From: Hoyosella levis
GTDB taxonomy: Bacteria; Actinomycetota; Actinomycetes; Mycobacteriales; Mycobacteriaceae
Reading direction: 5' to 3'
NCBI RefSeq assembly: GCF_026008515.1
Contig: NZ_BQYM01000006.1
Coordinates: 1-64,000, forward strand
Length of the DNA stretch: 64,000 bases
How positions within the stretch are numbered: position 1 is the first letter of the stretch; every line of letters starts with the position of its first letter. Below are positions 33,417-42,491 of this stretch, piece after piece. A program made the translations under genes and the position numbers. The notes under the pieces were generated by a model, which saw only the letters and a program-made list of their open reading frames with translations, did not search any database and was not told the DNA's origin.

Positions 33417-34123
33417 ACGGATTGCCAGCCATGACCGAGCTGCTAGCTGATGCCGCCCGGGCGATGGAGAGCGAACCCGGCCATGACGCCACGCTCGACG
33501 CGATCGTCCGCGAGGCGCAGAAGTCCATTCCGGGCACCGATCATGCTGGGCTCTCCCTGCTCGAGCAGGATCGCGTGATCACGGCCGCGCCCACCTCCGA
33601 GCTCGTCGAGGTCATCGACTCGTTCCAGTACACCTTCCAGGAGGGCCCGTGCGTCGATGCGGTGCTCGATGGCGGGGTCTACCGCACCGGGCACCTCGCC
33701 GGGGAGACACGCTGGCCCCGGTTCGCGGAGGCCGCGAGCAATGCCGGGGTGCATTCGATGCTCGCGTTCCGCCTGCACCTCGACGGGCGGGTGCTCGGCG
33801 CGCTCAACCTGTACTCCACCCAGGGCAATGCCTTCGATGAGGATGCCGTCTACATAGGTCAGCCATTCGCGGCGCACGCGTCCATCGCGGTGGCGCATTC
33901 GCGGGAGCGGGTGCAGTTGCTCGATGCGCTCGATTCGCGGGACGTGATCGGCATGGCGAAGGGGATCATCATGCACTCGCTCGTGGTGACCGATGAGCGG
34001 GCATTCGCGGTGCTCGTGTCGCTGTCCCAGCGCACGCAGGAAAAGCTGCGCGACGTGGCGGAGAAGATCGTCGAGGATGCCCGGTCCCGCGCGCTGGGCC
34101 AGGGTGGGGGCAAGCACGGGTAG
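33413..34123 (+). CDS. GAF and ANTAR domain protein
   Basis: 236 residues. Residues about 25-160 are a GAF sensor (HAGLSLLEQDRVITAAPTSE, FTFQEGPCVDAVLDG); residues about 170-225 are ANTAR, shown by LDSRDVIGMAKGIIMHSLVVTDERAF and LVSLSQRTQEKLRDVAEKIV. ANTAR binds paired hexaloop RNA hairpins and prevents termination, so this protein likely controls transcripts in response to a ligand or redox state of GAF. ATG 33413 overlaps the STAS stop. Confidence 0.9.
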   Translation: MNGLPAMTELLADAARAMESEPGHDATLDAIVREAQKSIPGTDHAGLSLLEQDRVITAAPTSELVEVIDSFQYTFQEGPCVDAVLDGGVYRTGHLAGETRWPRFAEAASNAGVHSMLAFRLHLDGRVLGALNLYSTQGNAFDEDAVYIGQPFAAHASIAVAHSRERVQLLDALDSRDVIGMAKGIIMHSLVVTDERAFAVLVSLSQRTQEKLRDVAEKIVEDARSRALGQGGGKHG

Positions 34124-34273
34124 GCGCTCGCTCCGCGACCTAGCCCGCACCACGTATCAGTCAATCCTCAGGCAAATCCCCGGTTACGGCTGTCCAAATT
34201 GCCGTAGCCTGGAGGTGCTTTCCACGTAAAGCCGAACTCGCGCGTCCGGCAGCACCACGAGGGAGGATTGCCC

Positions 34274-35326
34274 GTGTCGCCACGCCTGCTTGGTCGCGTT
34301 CGGTCCACTATCTCGGCCGCTCGCTACCAGCTCCCCAGCCAGGCACGCATTGCGAGATCCATGCTGCTCGCAGGACTCGGGATGCGGAGCACCGGCTGGC
34401 CCTCCGCTGCCCCGAGGGGCCACCACTGGTATGGCGTGGTACGAACCTTCACCGCCGAGGAGCTCATCGACGGGCAGCCCCGAACCACCGCCTGCGCCAT
34501 CGCGGTGGTGTGCGATGGCGATTACTCGGCGTTCCATTTCTTCTCCCGCCCGCACGAGGGCACGGGCGCGCGGCGGCGCGAGGCAACGCTGGGCCTCGTC
34601 GGTGTGGATGCGTTCGAGTACCTCTACAAGATCGTCGAGGGGCATGATCGCGACATCATCGTGTACCTGCACCAGCCGCACCTGCGCGACCTGCTGCGGT
34701 CCGCCGCGCCCGCGTTCCCGCAATGCACGATGCGCGAGAGCCTCGAGGATGAACGGCTCGCCCGCCTCAATGGGATCGCCGGCACCCAGATCGACATGCG
34801 GGTGCACCGCCAGCAATCGCGCCTCGCCGGCATACCCCGCAAGGAGCATGGGCGCCTCGTGATCGCCACGGACGCGTCCCTGCGCAGCCGCCATCGCGGG
34901 GCCGGCATTGCCTGCGTGAGCGAGGAAGGGATCGCCGAATCGGCATTCCGGGCCCACCTCGGCCGGATCGATGTCGCGGAGCTCGCCGCGATCGATCTGG
35001 CGCTATCGACTTTCTGCGATGGACGCGCCTTGCGGATCCTTGTCGACAGCCGGCATGCGCTGAACTATCTGCAGGGCACCGGCAAGGTGCGGGACCATGC
35101 GATCGCGTCGCTGGTGGACAGCATCCGTGGAAAGTCCCGCAGCCGGTCCGTGACGTTCGAATGGGTCCGCGCGCACAACGGCCACCCGCTCAACGAGACC
35201 GCGCACCGCCTCGCCGTTGCCGCGCGCAGGTGCCACACCAGCAACGTCCCAGCGGATACCCAGCAACGCATCGTGTCGGGGATCCTCGAGGACCTCACCG
35301 CGGAGAGTGTCGATCAGACCGTGTAG
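34274..35326 (+). CDS. Protein with C-terminal RNase H fold and unknown N-terminus
   Basis: 350 residues from GTG 34274, with GGGAGG 7 nt upstream (a TTG two codons earlier is weaker). Residues about 195-325 follow RNase HI: Asp in VIATDASLRSRHRG, Glu in DVAELAAIDLAL, Asp in LVDSRHALNYL, and HNGHPLNETAHRLA, where the fourth acidic residue of the usual NxxAD motif is His. So catalysis may be weak or lost. Residues 1-190 (VVRTFTAEELIDGQPR, VGVDAFEYLYKIVEG) match nothing I know. RNase H-like proteins of this make-up occur in mycobacteria without known role. Its stop overlaps the convergent aminotransferase by 13 bp. Confidence 0.72.
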   Translation: MSPRLLGRVRSTISAARYQLPSQARIARSMLLAGLGMRSTGWPSAAPRGHHWYGVVRTFTAEELIDGQPRTTACAIAVVCDGDYSAFHFFSRPHEGTGARRREATLGLVGVDAFEYLYKIVEGHDRDIIVYLHQPHLRDLLRSAAPAFPQCTMRESLEDERLARLNGIAGTQIDMRVHRQQSRLAGIPRKEHGRLVIATDASLRSRHRGAGIACVSEEGIAESAFRAHLGRIDVAELAAIDLALSTFCDGRALRILVDSRHALNYLQGTGKVRDHAIASLVDSIRGKSRSRSVTFEWVRAHNGHPLNETAHRLAVAARRCHTSNVPADTQQRIVSGILEDLTAESVDQTV

Positions 35327-36717
35327 GAATCACCGATCTTGAGCACCTCGTCGAGGATGCGCAATCCCTCGCGCGCCTCGTCGGCCGTGATGGTGCACGG
35401 CGGCGCGCAGTGGATCCGGTTGGAGACCATCAGGGGCAGCAGGCCCTGCCGCTTGCTCTCGACCATCATCTGGCCCATGGCAGCACTGGTTCCCGCGTAG
35501 GGGGCGAGCGGCTCGCGGGTGGTGGCGTCCGTCACGAGCTCGATCGCCCAGAAGACGCCCCGGCCCCGGACCTCGCCCACGCAGGGATGCCGCTCGGCGA
35601 TCCCGGCAAGCCCTGGCCCGAGCACGGTCTCGCCGATGCGTCGCGCGTTCTCCACGATGCCCTCGTCGGTCATCGCCGTGATCGTGGCGACCGCGGCCGC
35701 GCACGCGAGCGGATGCCCCGAATAGGTCAGCCCACCCGGGTAGGGACGCTCATCGAAGGTCTCAGCTACCCGCGCGGAGATCGCGACCCCGCCCAGCGGC
35801 ACGTAGCCCGAGTTCACGCCCTTGGCGAAGGTCAGCAGGTCGGGCGCGACACCGGCCTCATCGATGGCGAACCATTGCCCGGTGCGCCCGAAGCCACACA
35901 TCACCTCGTCGGCGATCATGACGATGCCGTGCAGGTCGCACAGCTCGCGCACGCCCCGCAGGTAGCCGGGCGGCGGGGGAATGATGCCAGGACCGCCGGG
36001 GATGGTCTCGAGGATGATCGCCGCGATGGTACCGGGCCCCTCGAGCTCGATGACCTGCTGGAGGTGCTGCAGCGCCCGCTGCTCCTCCTCCGCCTCGGTG
36101 GTGGCGTGGAACGCGGAGCGGTACAGGAACGGGCCGAAGAAGTGGGCGGTGCCCTCGGTCGCGCGGTCGTTCGCCCAGCGCCGTGGATCACCGGTCACGT
36201 TGATCGCTAGCGCCGTGGCGCCGTGGTAGGAGCGGTACTGGGAGAGGATCTTGTTGCGACCGGTGTGCACGCGCGCCATGCGGATCGCATGCTCGACCGC
36301 CTCGGCCCCGCTGTTGGTGAAGAACACCTTGTCGAGGCCGCCGGGGGCGCGCTCGGCGATCAGCCGGGCCGCTTCGCTGCGCTGGTCGTTGACGTGGTGC
36401 GGGGCGATGGTGGCGAGCCGCTGCGCCTGCTCGACGATCCCGGCGACGACAGCCGGGTGCTGGTGCCCGATGTTGGTGTTGACGAGCTGGCTGGAGAAGT
36501 CGAGCAGGCGATCGCCGTTGCCGTCCCACACGTGGGAGCCGCGCGCGGCGGTGACGACCATCGGCGTGAACGATCCCTGCGCCACCCACGAGTGGAAGAC
36601 ATGCTTGCGGTCGAGCTCATAGGCGCGAGCGGCCGAGGCGCGGGCCTCGTCCACGCTGCCGAACCCGGGAACCGCGGCCTCTGCCGAGGCCCTCGACACA
36701 TCCTGCTGGTCAACCAT
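35314..36717 (-). CDS. Class III pyridoxal-phosphate aminotransferase
   Basis: 467 residues. FTNSGAEAVEHAIRMAR binds the cofactor phosphate, IILETIPGGPGIIPPPPGYL and VMIADEVMCGFGRTG carry the ring-binding Asp, and LLTFAKGVNSGYVPLGGV holds the Schiff-base Lys. The family covers omega-aminotransferases (beta-alanine, taurine, GABA, polyamines); the length and N-terminal VFHSW recall taurine--pyruvate and beta-alanine--pyruvate enzymes. GGAAGGA lies upstream of ATG 36717. It is divergent from an AraC regulator over a pair of direct repeats, which suggests substrate-induced expression. Confidence 0.9.
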   Translation of the reverse strand: MVDQQDVSRASAEAAVPGFGSVDEARASAARAYELDRKHVFHSWVAQGSFTPMVVTAARGSHVWDGNGDRLLDFSSQLVNTNIGHQHPAVVAGIVEQAQRLATIAPHHVNDQRSEAARLIAERAPGGLDKVFFTNSGAEAVEHAIRMARVHTGRNKILSQYRSYHGATALAINVTGDPRRWANDRATEGTAHFFGPFLYRSAFHATTEAEEEQRALQHLQQVIELEGPGTIAAIILETIPGGPGIIPPPPGYLRGVRELCDLHGIVMIADEVMCGFGRTGQWFAIDEAGVAPDLLTFAKGVNSGYVPLGGVAISARVAETFDERPYPGGLTYSGHPLACAAAVATITAMTDEGIVENARRIGETVLGPGLAGIAERHPCVGEVRGRGVFWAIELVTDATTREPLAPYAGTSAAMGQMMVESKRQGLLPLMVSNRIHCAPPCTITADEAREGLRILDEVLKIGDSYTV

Positions 36718-36746
36718 GCGTGCTCGTTCCTTCCCGCCACCAATGG

Positions 36747-36787
36747 GTGCAACCCGGCCACTGCACCAAGGTGCAACCCGGCCACTG
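36747..36787. promoter_or_regulatory. Tandem 17-bp direct repeat, candidate AraC operator
   Basis: GTGCAACCCGGCCACTG occurs twice, at 36747-36763 and 36771-36787, identical, with 7 bp between and 24 bp centre to centre. It is 30-70 bp upstream of the aminotransferase ATG on its promoter side. AraC-type activators typically bind direct-repeat half-sites, and such a gene lies divergently beside it. Confidence 0.6.
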
Positions 36788-36978
36788 TAGTACGCCCGGG
36801 CTCGCGGGAGGGGGGAATCGTCGGTGGGCCAGAGCGCGGGCGGCAAGCGCGCCGGGTCGCGCCGACGACATTGGCGGCGCGACCGGCGCATCGTCCGCAA
36901 CGGGGATGGATGCCGACGTCATGGGTTAATCTATGCCCCTATGAGGCGTGGATCACGGTCAAGCAGGGACAAGAATTG

Positions 36979-37857
36979 GTGATTCCCGGACATGCACCCG
37001 TTCGGTCGATCCCGTACATGCCATCGAGGGCCTCCGCCAGGCACGGGGTCGAGGTCATGACGTTGAGGGCCCTGCGCGACCGGATGGGCCCGGGCGAGTT
37101 CATCGCGCCGCAATGCCCGCGCTTCCACATGATCGCCCTGGTCACCGAGGGGCACGGCACCCATGCCGTCGATTTCCGCACCGGCGCCCTGCGCCCCGGA
37201 ACCGTGTGGTGGGTACGCCCCGGCCAGGTGCAGCAATGGGGCAACGTCTATGGCTACGAGGCCACCATCGTGCTGCTCGAGGACGGCGTGCTCGGCCCGG
37301 TCGCGCGATCCTCCTTGACCGGCAGCCCCATGCGCTGGCGCTGCTGCTGGCACCTCGACCCGAGCCAGAGCGGCAGCAAGCTCGTGCCGGCCCTCATCGA
37401 GCATCTTGGGACCGTTTTCGAGCAGCCTGGCCCCCCGGAGGCAACGATCCTGCGGCACTTGGCGAACACCCTGCTGATCACGCTGCTCGACATAGCGCCA
37501 CTCGACCCCGGTGCCGCATCTCCCACCGCATCCTCGACGGTGGAGAGCTTCGCCCAGGCCGTCGAGGAGGGCTTTGCCCGCACCCGCTCGGTCAGCGATT
37601 ATGCCCGCGAGCTCGGCTACTCGGAGAAGACCGTCACGCGGGCGGTGCGGGCCGCGACCGGGCTGACCGCGAAGCAGTTCATCGACGAGCGGGTGATCCT
37701 CGAGTGCAAGCGAATGCTCGCGCACACCGAGCGCACCACGGGCAGCATCGCCGACTCGCTCGGGTTCAGCGACGTCTCCAACTTCACGAAGTTCTTCGCC
37801 GCCCGTGCCGGAATGTCGCCCACGGAGTTCCGGCGCTCCGCGCAGCCACCGCGCTAG
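36979..37857 (+). CDS. AraC-family transcriptional regulator
   Basis: About 292 residues. Residues 1-170 are a cupin-type effector domain (HAPVRSIPY, IALVTEGHGTHAVDFRTGALRPGTVWWVRPGQ). Residues about 180-285 hold the double helix-turn-helix: TRSVSDYARELGYSEKTVTRAVRAATG and GSIADSLGFSDVSNFTKFFAARAGMSPTEFRR. It probably activates the divergent aminotransferase gene. The start is uncertain in a long open frame: GTG 36979 fits family N-termini, ATG 37018 is an alternative. The 260-bp gap upstream holds the direct repeats. Confidence 0.82.
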   Translation: MIPGHAPVRSIPYMPSRASARHGVEVMTLRALRDRMGPGEFIAPQCPRFHMIALVTEGHGTHAVDFRTGALRPGTVWWVRPGQVQQWGNVYGYEATIVLLEDGVLGPVARSSLTGSPMRWRCCWHLDPSQSGSKLVPALIEHLGTVFEQPGPPEATILRHLANTLLITLLDIAPLDPGAASPTASSTVESFAQAVEEGFARTRSVSDYARELGYSEKTVTRAVRAATGLTAKQFIDERVILECKRMLAHTERTTGSIADSLGFSDVSNFTKFFAARAGMSPTEFRRSAQPPR

Positions 37858-37862
37858 AGGCG

Positions 37863-39026
37863 CTAGAGGCCTAGCTCGCGGGCGATGAGCATGAGCTGCA
37901 CCTCCGTGGTGCCCTCGCCGATCTCGAGGATCTTGCTATCACGGTAGTGACGGGCGACGAGGTACTCGTTCATGTATCCGTAGCCACCAAAGACCTGGGT
38001 GGCGTCGCGCGCATTGTCCATGGCGGCCTCGCTGGAGACGAGCTTGGCGATGGATGCGGCCTTCTTGAACGGCTTGCCCGACAGCATCAGCGCGGCGGCG
38101 TCGAAGTAGGCAGCGCGCGATGTCGCGGCGCGGGCCTCCATGCGTGCGATCTTGAACGCGATGGCCTGGTTCTCGCCAATGGGCTTGCCGAAGGCAGTGC
38201 GCTCCTTCGCGTAGCGGACGCACTCGTCGACGCACCCCTGGGCCACGCCAGTACCTACCGCGGCGATGGCGATGCGGCCCTCGTCGAGGATGCTCAGGAA
38301 GTTGGCGTAGCCACGACCAGCTTCCCCGAGCAGGTTCGCCTCGGGCACCCGGACGTCGTCGAAGGACAGCGGGTGGGTATCGGAGGCGTGCCAGCCGACC
38401 TTCGAGTAGGCGGGCTGGACCGTGAAGCCCGGCGTGCCCGCGGGAACGATGATCGTAGAGATCTCTTTCTTTCCGCTGGCCGTGGTCCCGGTCACGGCGG
38501 TCACCGTGACCAGCTCAGTGATGTCGGTACCGGAGTTCGTGATGAACTGCTTGCTGCCGTTGATCACCCACTCGCCGTTGTCGAGCCGCGCGGTGGTGCG
38601 GGTGCCGCCTGCATCGCTGCCCGCGCCTGGCTCGGTGAGGCCGAACGCGCCGAGCCTGGAACCGCTGGTCAGCTGGGGCAGCCAGGCCTGCTTCTGCTCG
38701 TCGGTACCGAAGCGATAGATCGGCATGGCGCCGAGGGAGACTGCCGCCTCGAGCGTCATCGCGACGGCCTGATCGACCTTGCCGAGCTCCTCGAGGGCGA
38801 GGCACAGCGCGAAGTAGTCCCCGCCCATGCCGCCGTGCGCCTCCGGGAACGGGAGCCCGAACAGGCCCATCTCCCCCATCCCGCGAACCACTTCATAGGG
38901 GAAGGTCTTGTTCTCGTCGTGCTCGGCGGCGACCGGGGCCACGACCTCGCGGGCGAACTCCTCGACGGTGCGGCGGAGCTGCTCGTACTCGTCGGGCAAG
39001 GCCGAGGTGGAGAGGAAGCTTGTCAT
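37863..39026 (-). CDS. Acyl-CoA dehydrogenase (isovaleryl/short-branched type)
   Basis: 387 residues. LTEPGAGSDAGG and GSKQFITNSG bind FAD and substrate; the late VFGGYGYMNEY and ILEIGEGTTEVQ carry the FAD-contact and a Glu in the position of the catalytic base of this family. It introduces the alpha-beta double bond in an acyl-CoA, passing electrons to ETF. It is 6 bp behind the accA1-like gene, as FadE19 is beside AccA1/AccD1 in mycobacteria, so branched-chain (leucine) degradation is the likely pathway. Confidence 0.9.
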   Translation of the reverse strand: MTSFLSTSALPDEYEQLRRTVEEFAREVVAPVAAEHDENKTFPYEVVRGMGEMGLFGLPFPEAHGGMGGDYFALCLALEELGKVDQAVAMTLEAAVSLGAMPIYRFGTDEQKQAWLPQLTSGSRLGAFGLTEPGAGSDAGGTRTTARLDNGEWVINGSKQFITNSGTDITELVTVTAVTGTTASGKKEISTIIVPAGTPGFTVQPAYSKVGWHASDTHPLSFDDVRVPEANLLGEAGRGYANFLSILDEGRIAIAAVGTGVAQGCVDECVRYAKERTAFGKPIGENQAIAFKIARMEARAATSRAAYFDAAALMLSGKPFKKAASIAKLVSSEAAMDNARDATQVFGGYGYMNEYLVARHYRDSKILEIGEGTTEVQLMLIARELGL

Positions 39027-39032
39027 GGCTGT

Positions 39033-41084
39033 TCAGGACTCCTTCGCCTGGTCGGTGCCAGTCTGGTCGGCGCCAGTCTCGTCGGATTCGGTCGTCGCGG
39101 TGATGCGGGCAAGCAGCTGGTCGACGGTGACCTGATCGCCGGGGGACGCGTGGAGCTCCACCGTCCCGTCGACGGGAGAAGCGAGGGTGTGCTCCATCTT
39201 CATCGCCTCGACCACGACGATCGGAGTGCCCGCGGCAACCTCGTCCCCGCTTGCGACGTGGATGGCGATCACCGAGCCAGGCATGGGGCTGAGGATCTCG
39301 GCGTCGCCGCGGTGCGCGTCATGGTGGCGCACGCTGGCCTCGCGGACCACCTGCACCGACCAGGTGCCGTGCGGCAGGGTCACCCAGATGTGGTGGTGAT
39401 CCTCGGTGATGGTGACGGGTTGCCTCCGCCCGTCGAGGACGAGCGCGCCCTGGGCGCTGATGCCAACGGAGTGCTCGTTCTCCCCGATCCGGGCCCGGGC
39501 ATCACCGGGGGTTCCGGTGAGCTCGACGAGCACCGTGCGATCGCTTCCGGAGAGGCGCACGCGGTAGGGGGCCTGGTCGCCGATCCGCCAGCCGCTGGGC
39601 ACATCCCACACGCTGCGGGGCCGTTCGGGCCAGTGCGCGCGCCAGCGGTGGGCCGCGGCGGCCGCGAATACCTCGTCGGGCACGGGGACCGGCTCGTACG
39701 CGGGCATCACTCGATCAATGAGCGCGGTGTCGAGGTTCCCGGCCTGCACATCCGGGTTCGCGAGGAGGTAGCGCAGGAACTCGATGTTCGTGACCAGCCC
39801 GTGCACGGTGGTCGCGGCGAGGGCATCGTCGAGGCGCTGCAACGCGGTCGCCCGGTCGGGGCCGTGCGCGATGACCTTCGACAGCATGGGGTCGTAGTCG
39901 CTTCCGATGACGCTGCCGGGGCGCATTCCGGAGTCCACGCGCGCGCTGGCGGGCTCCTCGAGCGCGAGGACCGTTCCGCCCGTGGGGAGGAAGCCGCGAG
40001 CGGGATCCTCCGCGTAGACACGTGCCTCGATGGCGTGCCCGGCGAGGGTGATGTCGCCCTGGGCGCGGTCGAGCGGCTGGCCGGCGGCTACTCGCACCTG
40101 CCATTCGACGAGATCGATGCCGGTGACCATCTCGGTGACGGGATGCTCGACCTGCAGGCGGGTGTTCATCTCCATGAAGAAGAACTCATCGGGCCGATCG
40201 GCGGAGACGATGAACTCGACCGTGCCCGCGCCGAGGTAGTCCACGCTGCGGGCGGTGTCGCAGGCGGCCTGGCCGATCCGGTCGCGGGTCGCTGCGTCGA
40301 GCAGCGGGGACGGTGCTTCCTCGATGACCTTCTGGTGCCGGCGCTGCAAGGAGCATTCGCGCTCGCCGAGGTGCAGCACGGTGCCGTGCGCGTCGGCGAT
40401 GACCTGGACCTCGATGTGCCGGGGGCTGGTGATGAAGCGCTCGATGAAGAGCGTGTCATCGCCGAACGCGGAGGCGGCCTCGCGCCGGGCGGAGCGCAGT
40501 GCCTCGGGGAGGTCGGCGGGGTCATCGACGCGGCGCATTCCCTTGCCGCCGCCGCCCGCCGAGGGCTTGACGAGAACGGGGAAACCGATGCCGGGGGCGG
40601 CGGCGAGCAGATCATCGTCGGTGAGCCCGGGCCGCGCGATGCCAGGAACGGTCGGCACGCCGCTGGCCGCGACCGTGGTCTTGGCGGTGATCTTGTCGCC
40701 CATGACAGTGATGGCCGCGGCCGAGGGACCGAGGAAGACGATCCCAGCGTCGGCGCAGGCCTGCGCGAAAGCGGTGTTCTCGGAGAGGAACCCGTAGCCG
40801 GGATGGATCGCCTCGGCCCCGGTGCGGCGGGCAGCCTCGATGATGGCGGGGATATCGAGATAGCTCTGGCGCGCGGCCGCGGGCCCGATGCGCACGGCCT
40901 CGTCCGCGGTCTGCACGTGCAGGGCATCGCGGTCGGGGTCGCTGTAGACGGCGATGGAGCGGATTCCCAGCTCGCGCAGCGTCCGGATGACGCGCACCGC
41001 GATCTCGCCACGGTTGGCCACGAGCACGGTGCCGAACAGGCGCGTGCCAGTCGGCGGGGTGTGTTGTGGTGCGGCAACGCCCAT
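39033..41084 (-). CDS. accA1: Acyl-CoA carboxylase alpha subunit (biotin carboxylase and carrier)
   Basis: 683 residues. Residues about 18-465 are the biotin carboxylase ([40 protein letters not shown]-grasp loop, [21 protein letters not shown]). The C-terminal 75 residues are the biotinyl carrier with EAMKMEHT. It carboxylates biotin for 3-methylcrotonyl-CoA-type carboxylation with an AccD1 partner. The AccD1 gene is 5 kb away at 46172 rather than adjacent. GGAG precedes ATG 41084. The site GTTAAT-N6-TCAC lies 41 bp upstream. Confidence 0.92.
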   Translation of the reverse strand: MGVAAPQHTPPTGTRLFGTVLVANRGEIAVRVIRTLRELGIRSIAVYSDPDRDALHVQTADEAVRIGPAAARQSYLDIPAIIEAARRTGAEAIHPGYGFLSENTAFAQACADAGIVFLGPSAAAITVMGDKITAKTTVAASGVPTVPGIARPGLTDDDLLAAAPGIGFPVLVKPSAGGGGKGMRRVDDPADLPEALRSARREAASAFGDDTLFIERFITSPRHIEVQVIADAHGTVLHLGERECSLQRRHQKVIEEAPSPLLDAATRDRIGQAACDTARSVDYLGAGTVEFIVSADRPDEFFFMEMNTRLQVEHPVTEMVTGIDLVEWQVRVAAGQPLDRAQGDITLAGHAIEARVYAEDPARGFLPTGGTVLALEEPASARVDSGMRPGSVIGSDYDPMLSKVIAHGPDRATALQRLDDALAATTVHGLVTNIEFLRYLLANPDVQAGNLDTALIDRVMPAYEPVPVPDEVFAAAAAHRWRAHWPERPRSVWDVPSGWRIGDQAPYRVRLSGSDRTVLVELTGTPGDARARIGENEHSVGISAQGALVLDGRRQPVTITEDHHHIWVTLPHGTWSVQVVREASVRHHDAHRGDAEILSPMPGSVIAIHVASGDEVAAGTPIVVVEAMKMEHTLASPVDGTVELHASPGDQVTVDQLLARITATTESDETGADQTGTDQAKES

Positions 41085-41124
41085 GTACGACTCCGGGATC
41101 GGGGGTGGCTGGTAGCGAATTTAG

Positions 41125-41140
41125 GTTAATCGTCATTCAC
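41125..41140. promoter_or_regulatory. Regulon site GTTAAT-N6-TCAC upstream of accA1
   Basis: GTTAATCGTCATTCAC. The same layout occurs upstream of accD1 (GTTAAT-N6-TAAC) and of the TetR gene (GTTAAT-N6-TCAC). It is a half-palindrome GTnA-N8-TnAC of the sort bound by TetR dimers. It lies in the 212-bp gap between the divergent accA1 and plus-strand membrane gene. Confidence 0.6.
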
Positions 41141-41296
41141 TGAGTTGTCCAGGTCACACATGGCAGGCCCGCTTCCCCAGGCTGCGCGCACCAGGGCCAC
41201 CCCGCCCGGGGTCGCAGGCCCCTCCGCTCCCGACCCGGCCACGCGCAGGTGGATAATGGACGCACGAGCCACGAGCCAGCGCACCGGAGGTCCCAG

Positions 41297-41866
41297 ATGT
41301 CGCAGCGCAGCACCCCCGCCCGAACCCCCTCCTCCCGGTGGTACCTGCTGGTCGCCGCGCTCGTCGTCGTGGGCATCGCGCTCGGCGCGCTCCTCGCCTG
41401 GCGCGCGGTCAGCGAGTTCCCCTTCGTCACGGCGGAGACGCGCGCCAACCAGCCAATCGAGGCATCGATCGAGGAGGAAGGCCTCACGATCTTCGCTGAT
41501 ACCGAGCGGGCGTCGCTGGAGTGCGAGGTGTCCGATGCCAGCGGTGCCACCGTCCCGATGCGGGGCCTCAGCGCTTCCGAGACCATCACCGTGGGGTCCC
41601 GCTCCTGGCATGTCATCCTCCGGTCATCGGAGCCGACGCCGCCCGGCGACTACTCGGTGCTGTGCACGAGCGAGGACTCCAGCGTCATCTATGGGGTGGG
41701 CGCGTGGTCATCGGTTTTCGGGTTCGTCGGCCTCGTGCTCGGTGCTGTCGCGGCGCTCGGGGTGGGCCTCTTCGGTGGGTTCCTGCTGTGGCTGGTGATC
41801 TTCCTGTTGCGGCGGCGCACCCCGCCCGGGCAGGCGGCGCCCCCCGGATATCCGCCCGCCCAGTAG
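41297..41866 (+). CDS. Membrane protein with N- and C-terminal helices
   Basis: 189 residues. One helix at about 14-36 (WYLLVAALVVVGIALGALLA) and another at about 135-170 (SSVFGFVGLVLGAVAALGVG plus further hydrophobic residues) flank an extracytoplasmic domain of about 95 residues with two Cys (LECEVSDAS, YSVLCTSED) that could pair. It ends in a basic, Pro-rich tail (RRRTPPGQAAPPGYPPAQ). No family recognised. GGAGG precedes ATG 41297. The next 146 bp carry no gene. Confidence 0.72.
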   Translation: MSQRSTPARTPSSRWYLLVAALVVVGIALGALLAWRAVSEFPFVTAETRANQPIEASIEEEGLTIFADTERASLECEVSDASGATVPMRGLSASETITVGSRSWHVILRSSEPTPPGDYSVLCTSEDSSVIYGVGAWSSVFGFVGLVLGAVAALGVGLFGGFLLWLVIFLLRRRTPPGQAAPPGYPPAQ

Positions 41867-42012
41867 CCCGGCGGCTTCCTCGCCTCGGAAGTGTTACCTT
41901 TTGCACCCTCTCGCGGCCGTCCGGGGGTACAGGACCGCACACAACCCGCCTGCCGGGCTCCGGCGACCGGCTGGCCTCGAGGCAGAGGCCATCGACCTAG
42001 CGCCAGGGTGGA

Positions 42013-42468
42013 CTAGCCCAGCCCCGCCGCGCGCTTGATCGCGGCCCGGATGCGCGGGTAGGTGCCGCACCGGCATACGTTGATGACCTCGTCGATATCG
42101 GCATCAGTGGGGCGCGGGTTGCGGCGCAGCAGGTCCACGGCAGCCATGATCTGTCCCGGCTGGCAATATCCGCATTGCGCGACATCGAGATCGATCCAGG
42201 CTTGCTGGACGGCGTGCAGCTGCCCCCCGCTGGCTAGTCCCTCGATGGTCGTGATGTCGTGCCCGGCCACCTCCTCGACGGGAGTGACACACGGCCGTAT
42301 CGCGGCGCCGTCGAGGTGACTGGTGCAGGCCTTGCACACGTCGATGCCGCAGCCGAATTTCGGCCCGGTGATGCCGAGCTTGTCGCGAAGCACCCACAGC
42401 AGCGGAAGGCCAGGGGCAGCATCCACCCTGACGTCACGGCCGTTGACTCGGAACGAATAGCTGGGCAT
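42013..42468 (-). CDS. [2Fe-2S] subunit of a molybdenum hydroxylase (isoquinoline 1-oxidoreductase alpha-like)
   Basis: 151 residues. Ferredoxin cluster: [11 protein letters not shown] and the later PCVTP; second cluster: [10 protein letters not shown] and [10 protein letters not shown]. The VCRCGTY form belongs to the Ior/aldehyde dehydrogenase branch rather than xanthine dehydrogenase. It carries electrons away from the Mo subunit encoded just upstream (23 bp gap). GGAGG lies before ATG 42468. The electron acceptor is probably a cytochrome or quinone as no FAD subunit is adjacent. Confidence 0.9.
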   Translation of the reverse strand: MPSYSFRVNGRDVRVDAAPGLPLLWVLRDKLGITGPKFGCGIDVCKACTSHLDGAAIRPCVTPVEEVAGHDITTIEGLASGGQLHAVQQAWIDLDVAQCGYCQPGQIMAAVDLLRRNPRPTDADIDEVINVCRCGTYPRIRAAIKRAAGLG

Positions 42469-42491
42469 GCGGGGGCACCTCCGGAAGGGGG

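Noticed and set aside
36924-36939. Fourth GTTAAT regulon site near the AraC gene
   Set aside because: GTTAAT is present but the TnAC half is missing.
37840-37870. Direct repeat GCGCTAGAGG twice at the AraC-dehydrogenase junction
   Set aside because: A 9-10-bp repeat across stop codons in a GC-rich genome; too short and its CTAG stops explain most of it.
37947-41129. A 1060-residue plus-strand reading frame
   Set aside because: It is antisense to the acyl-CoA dehydrogenase and accA1 genes, Val/Gly/His/Asp-rich without any motif; high-GC shadow.
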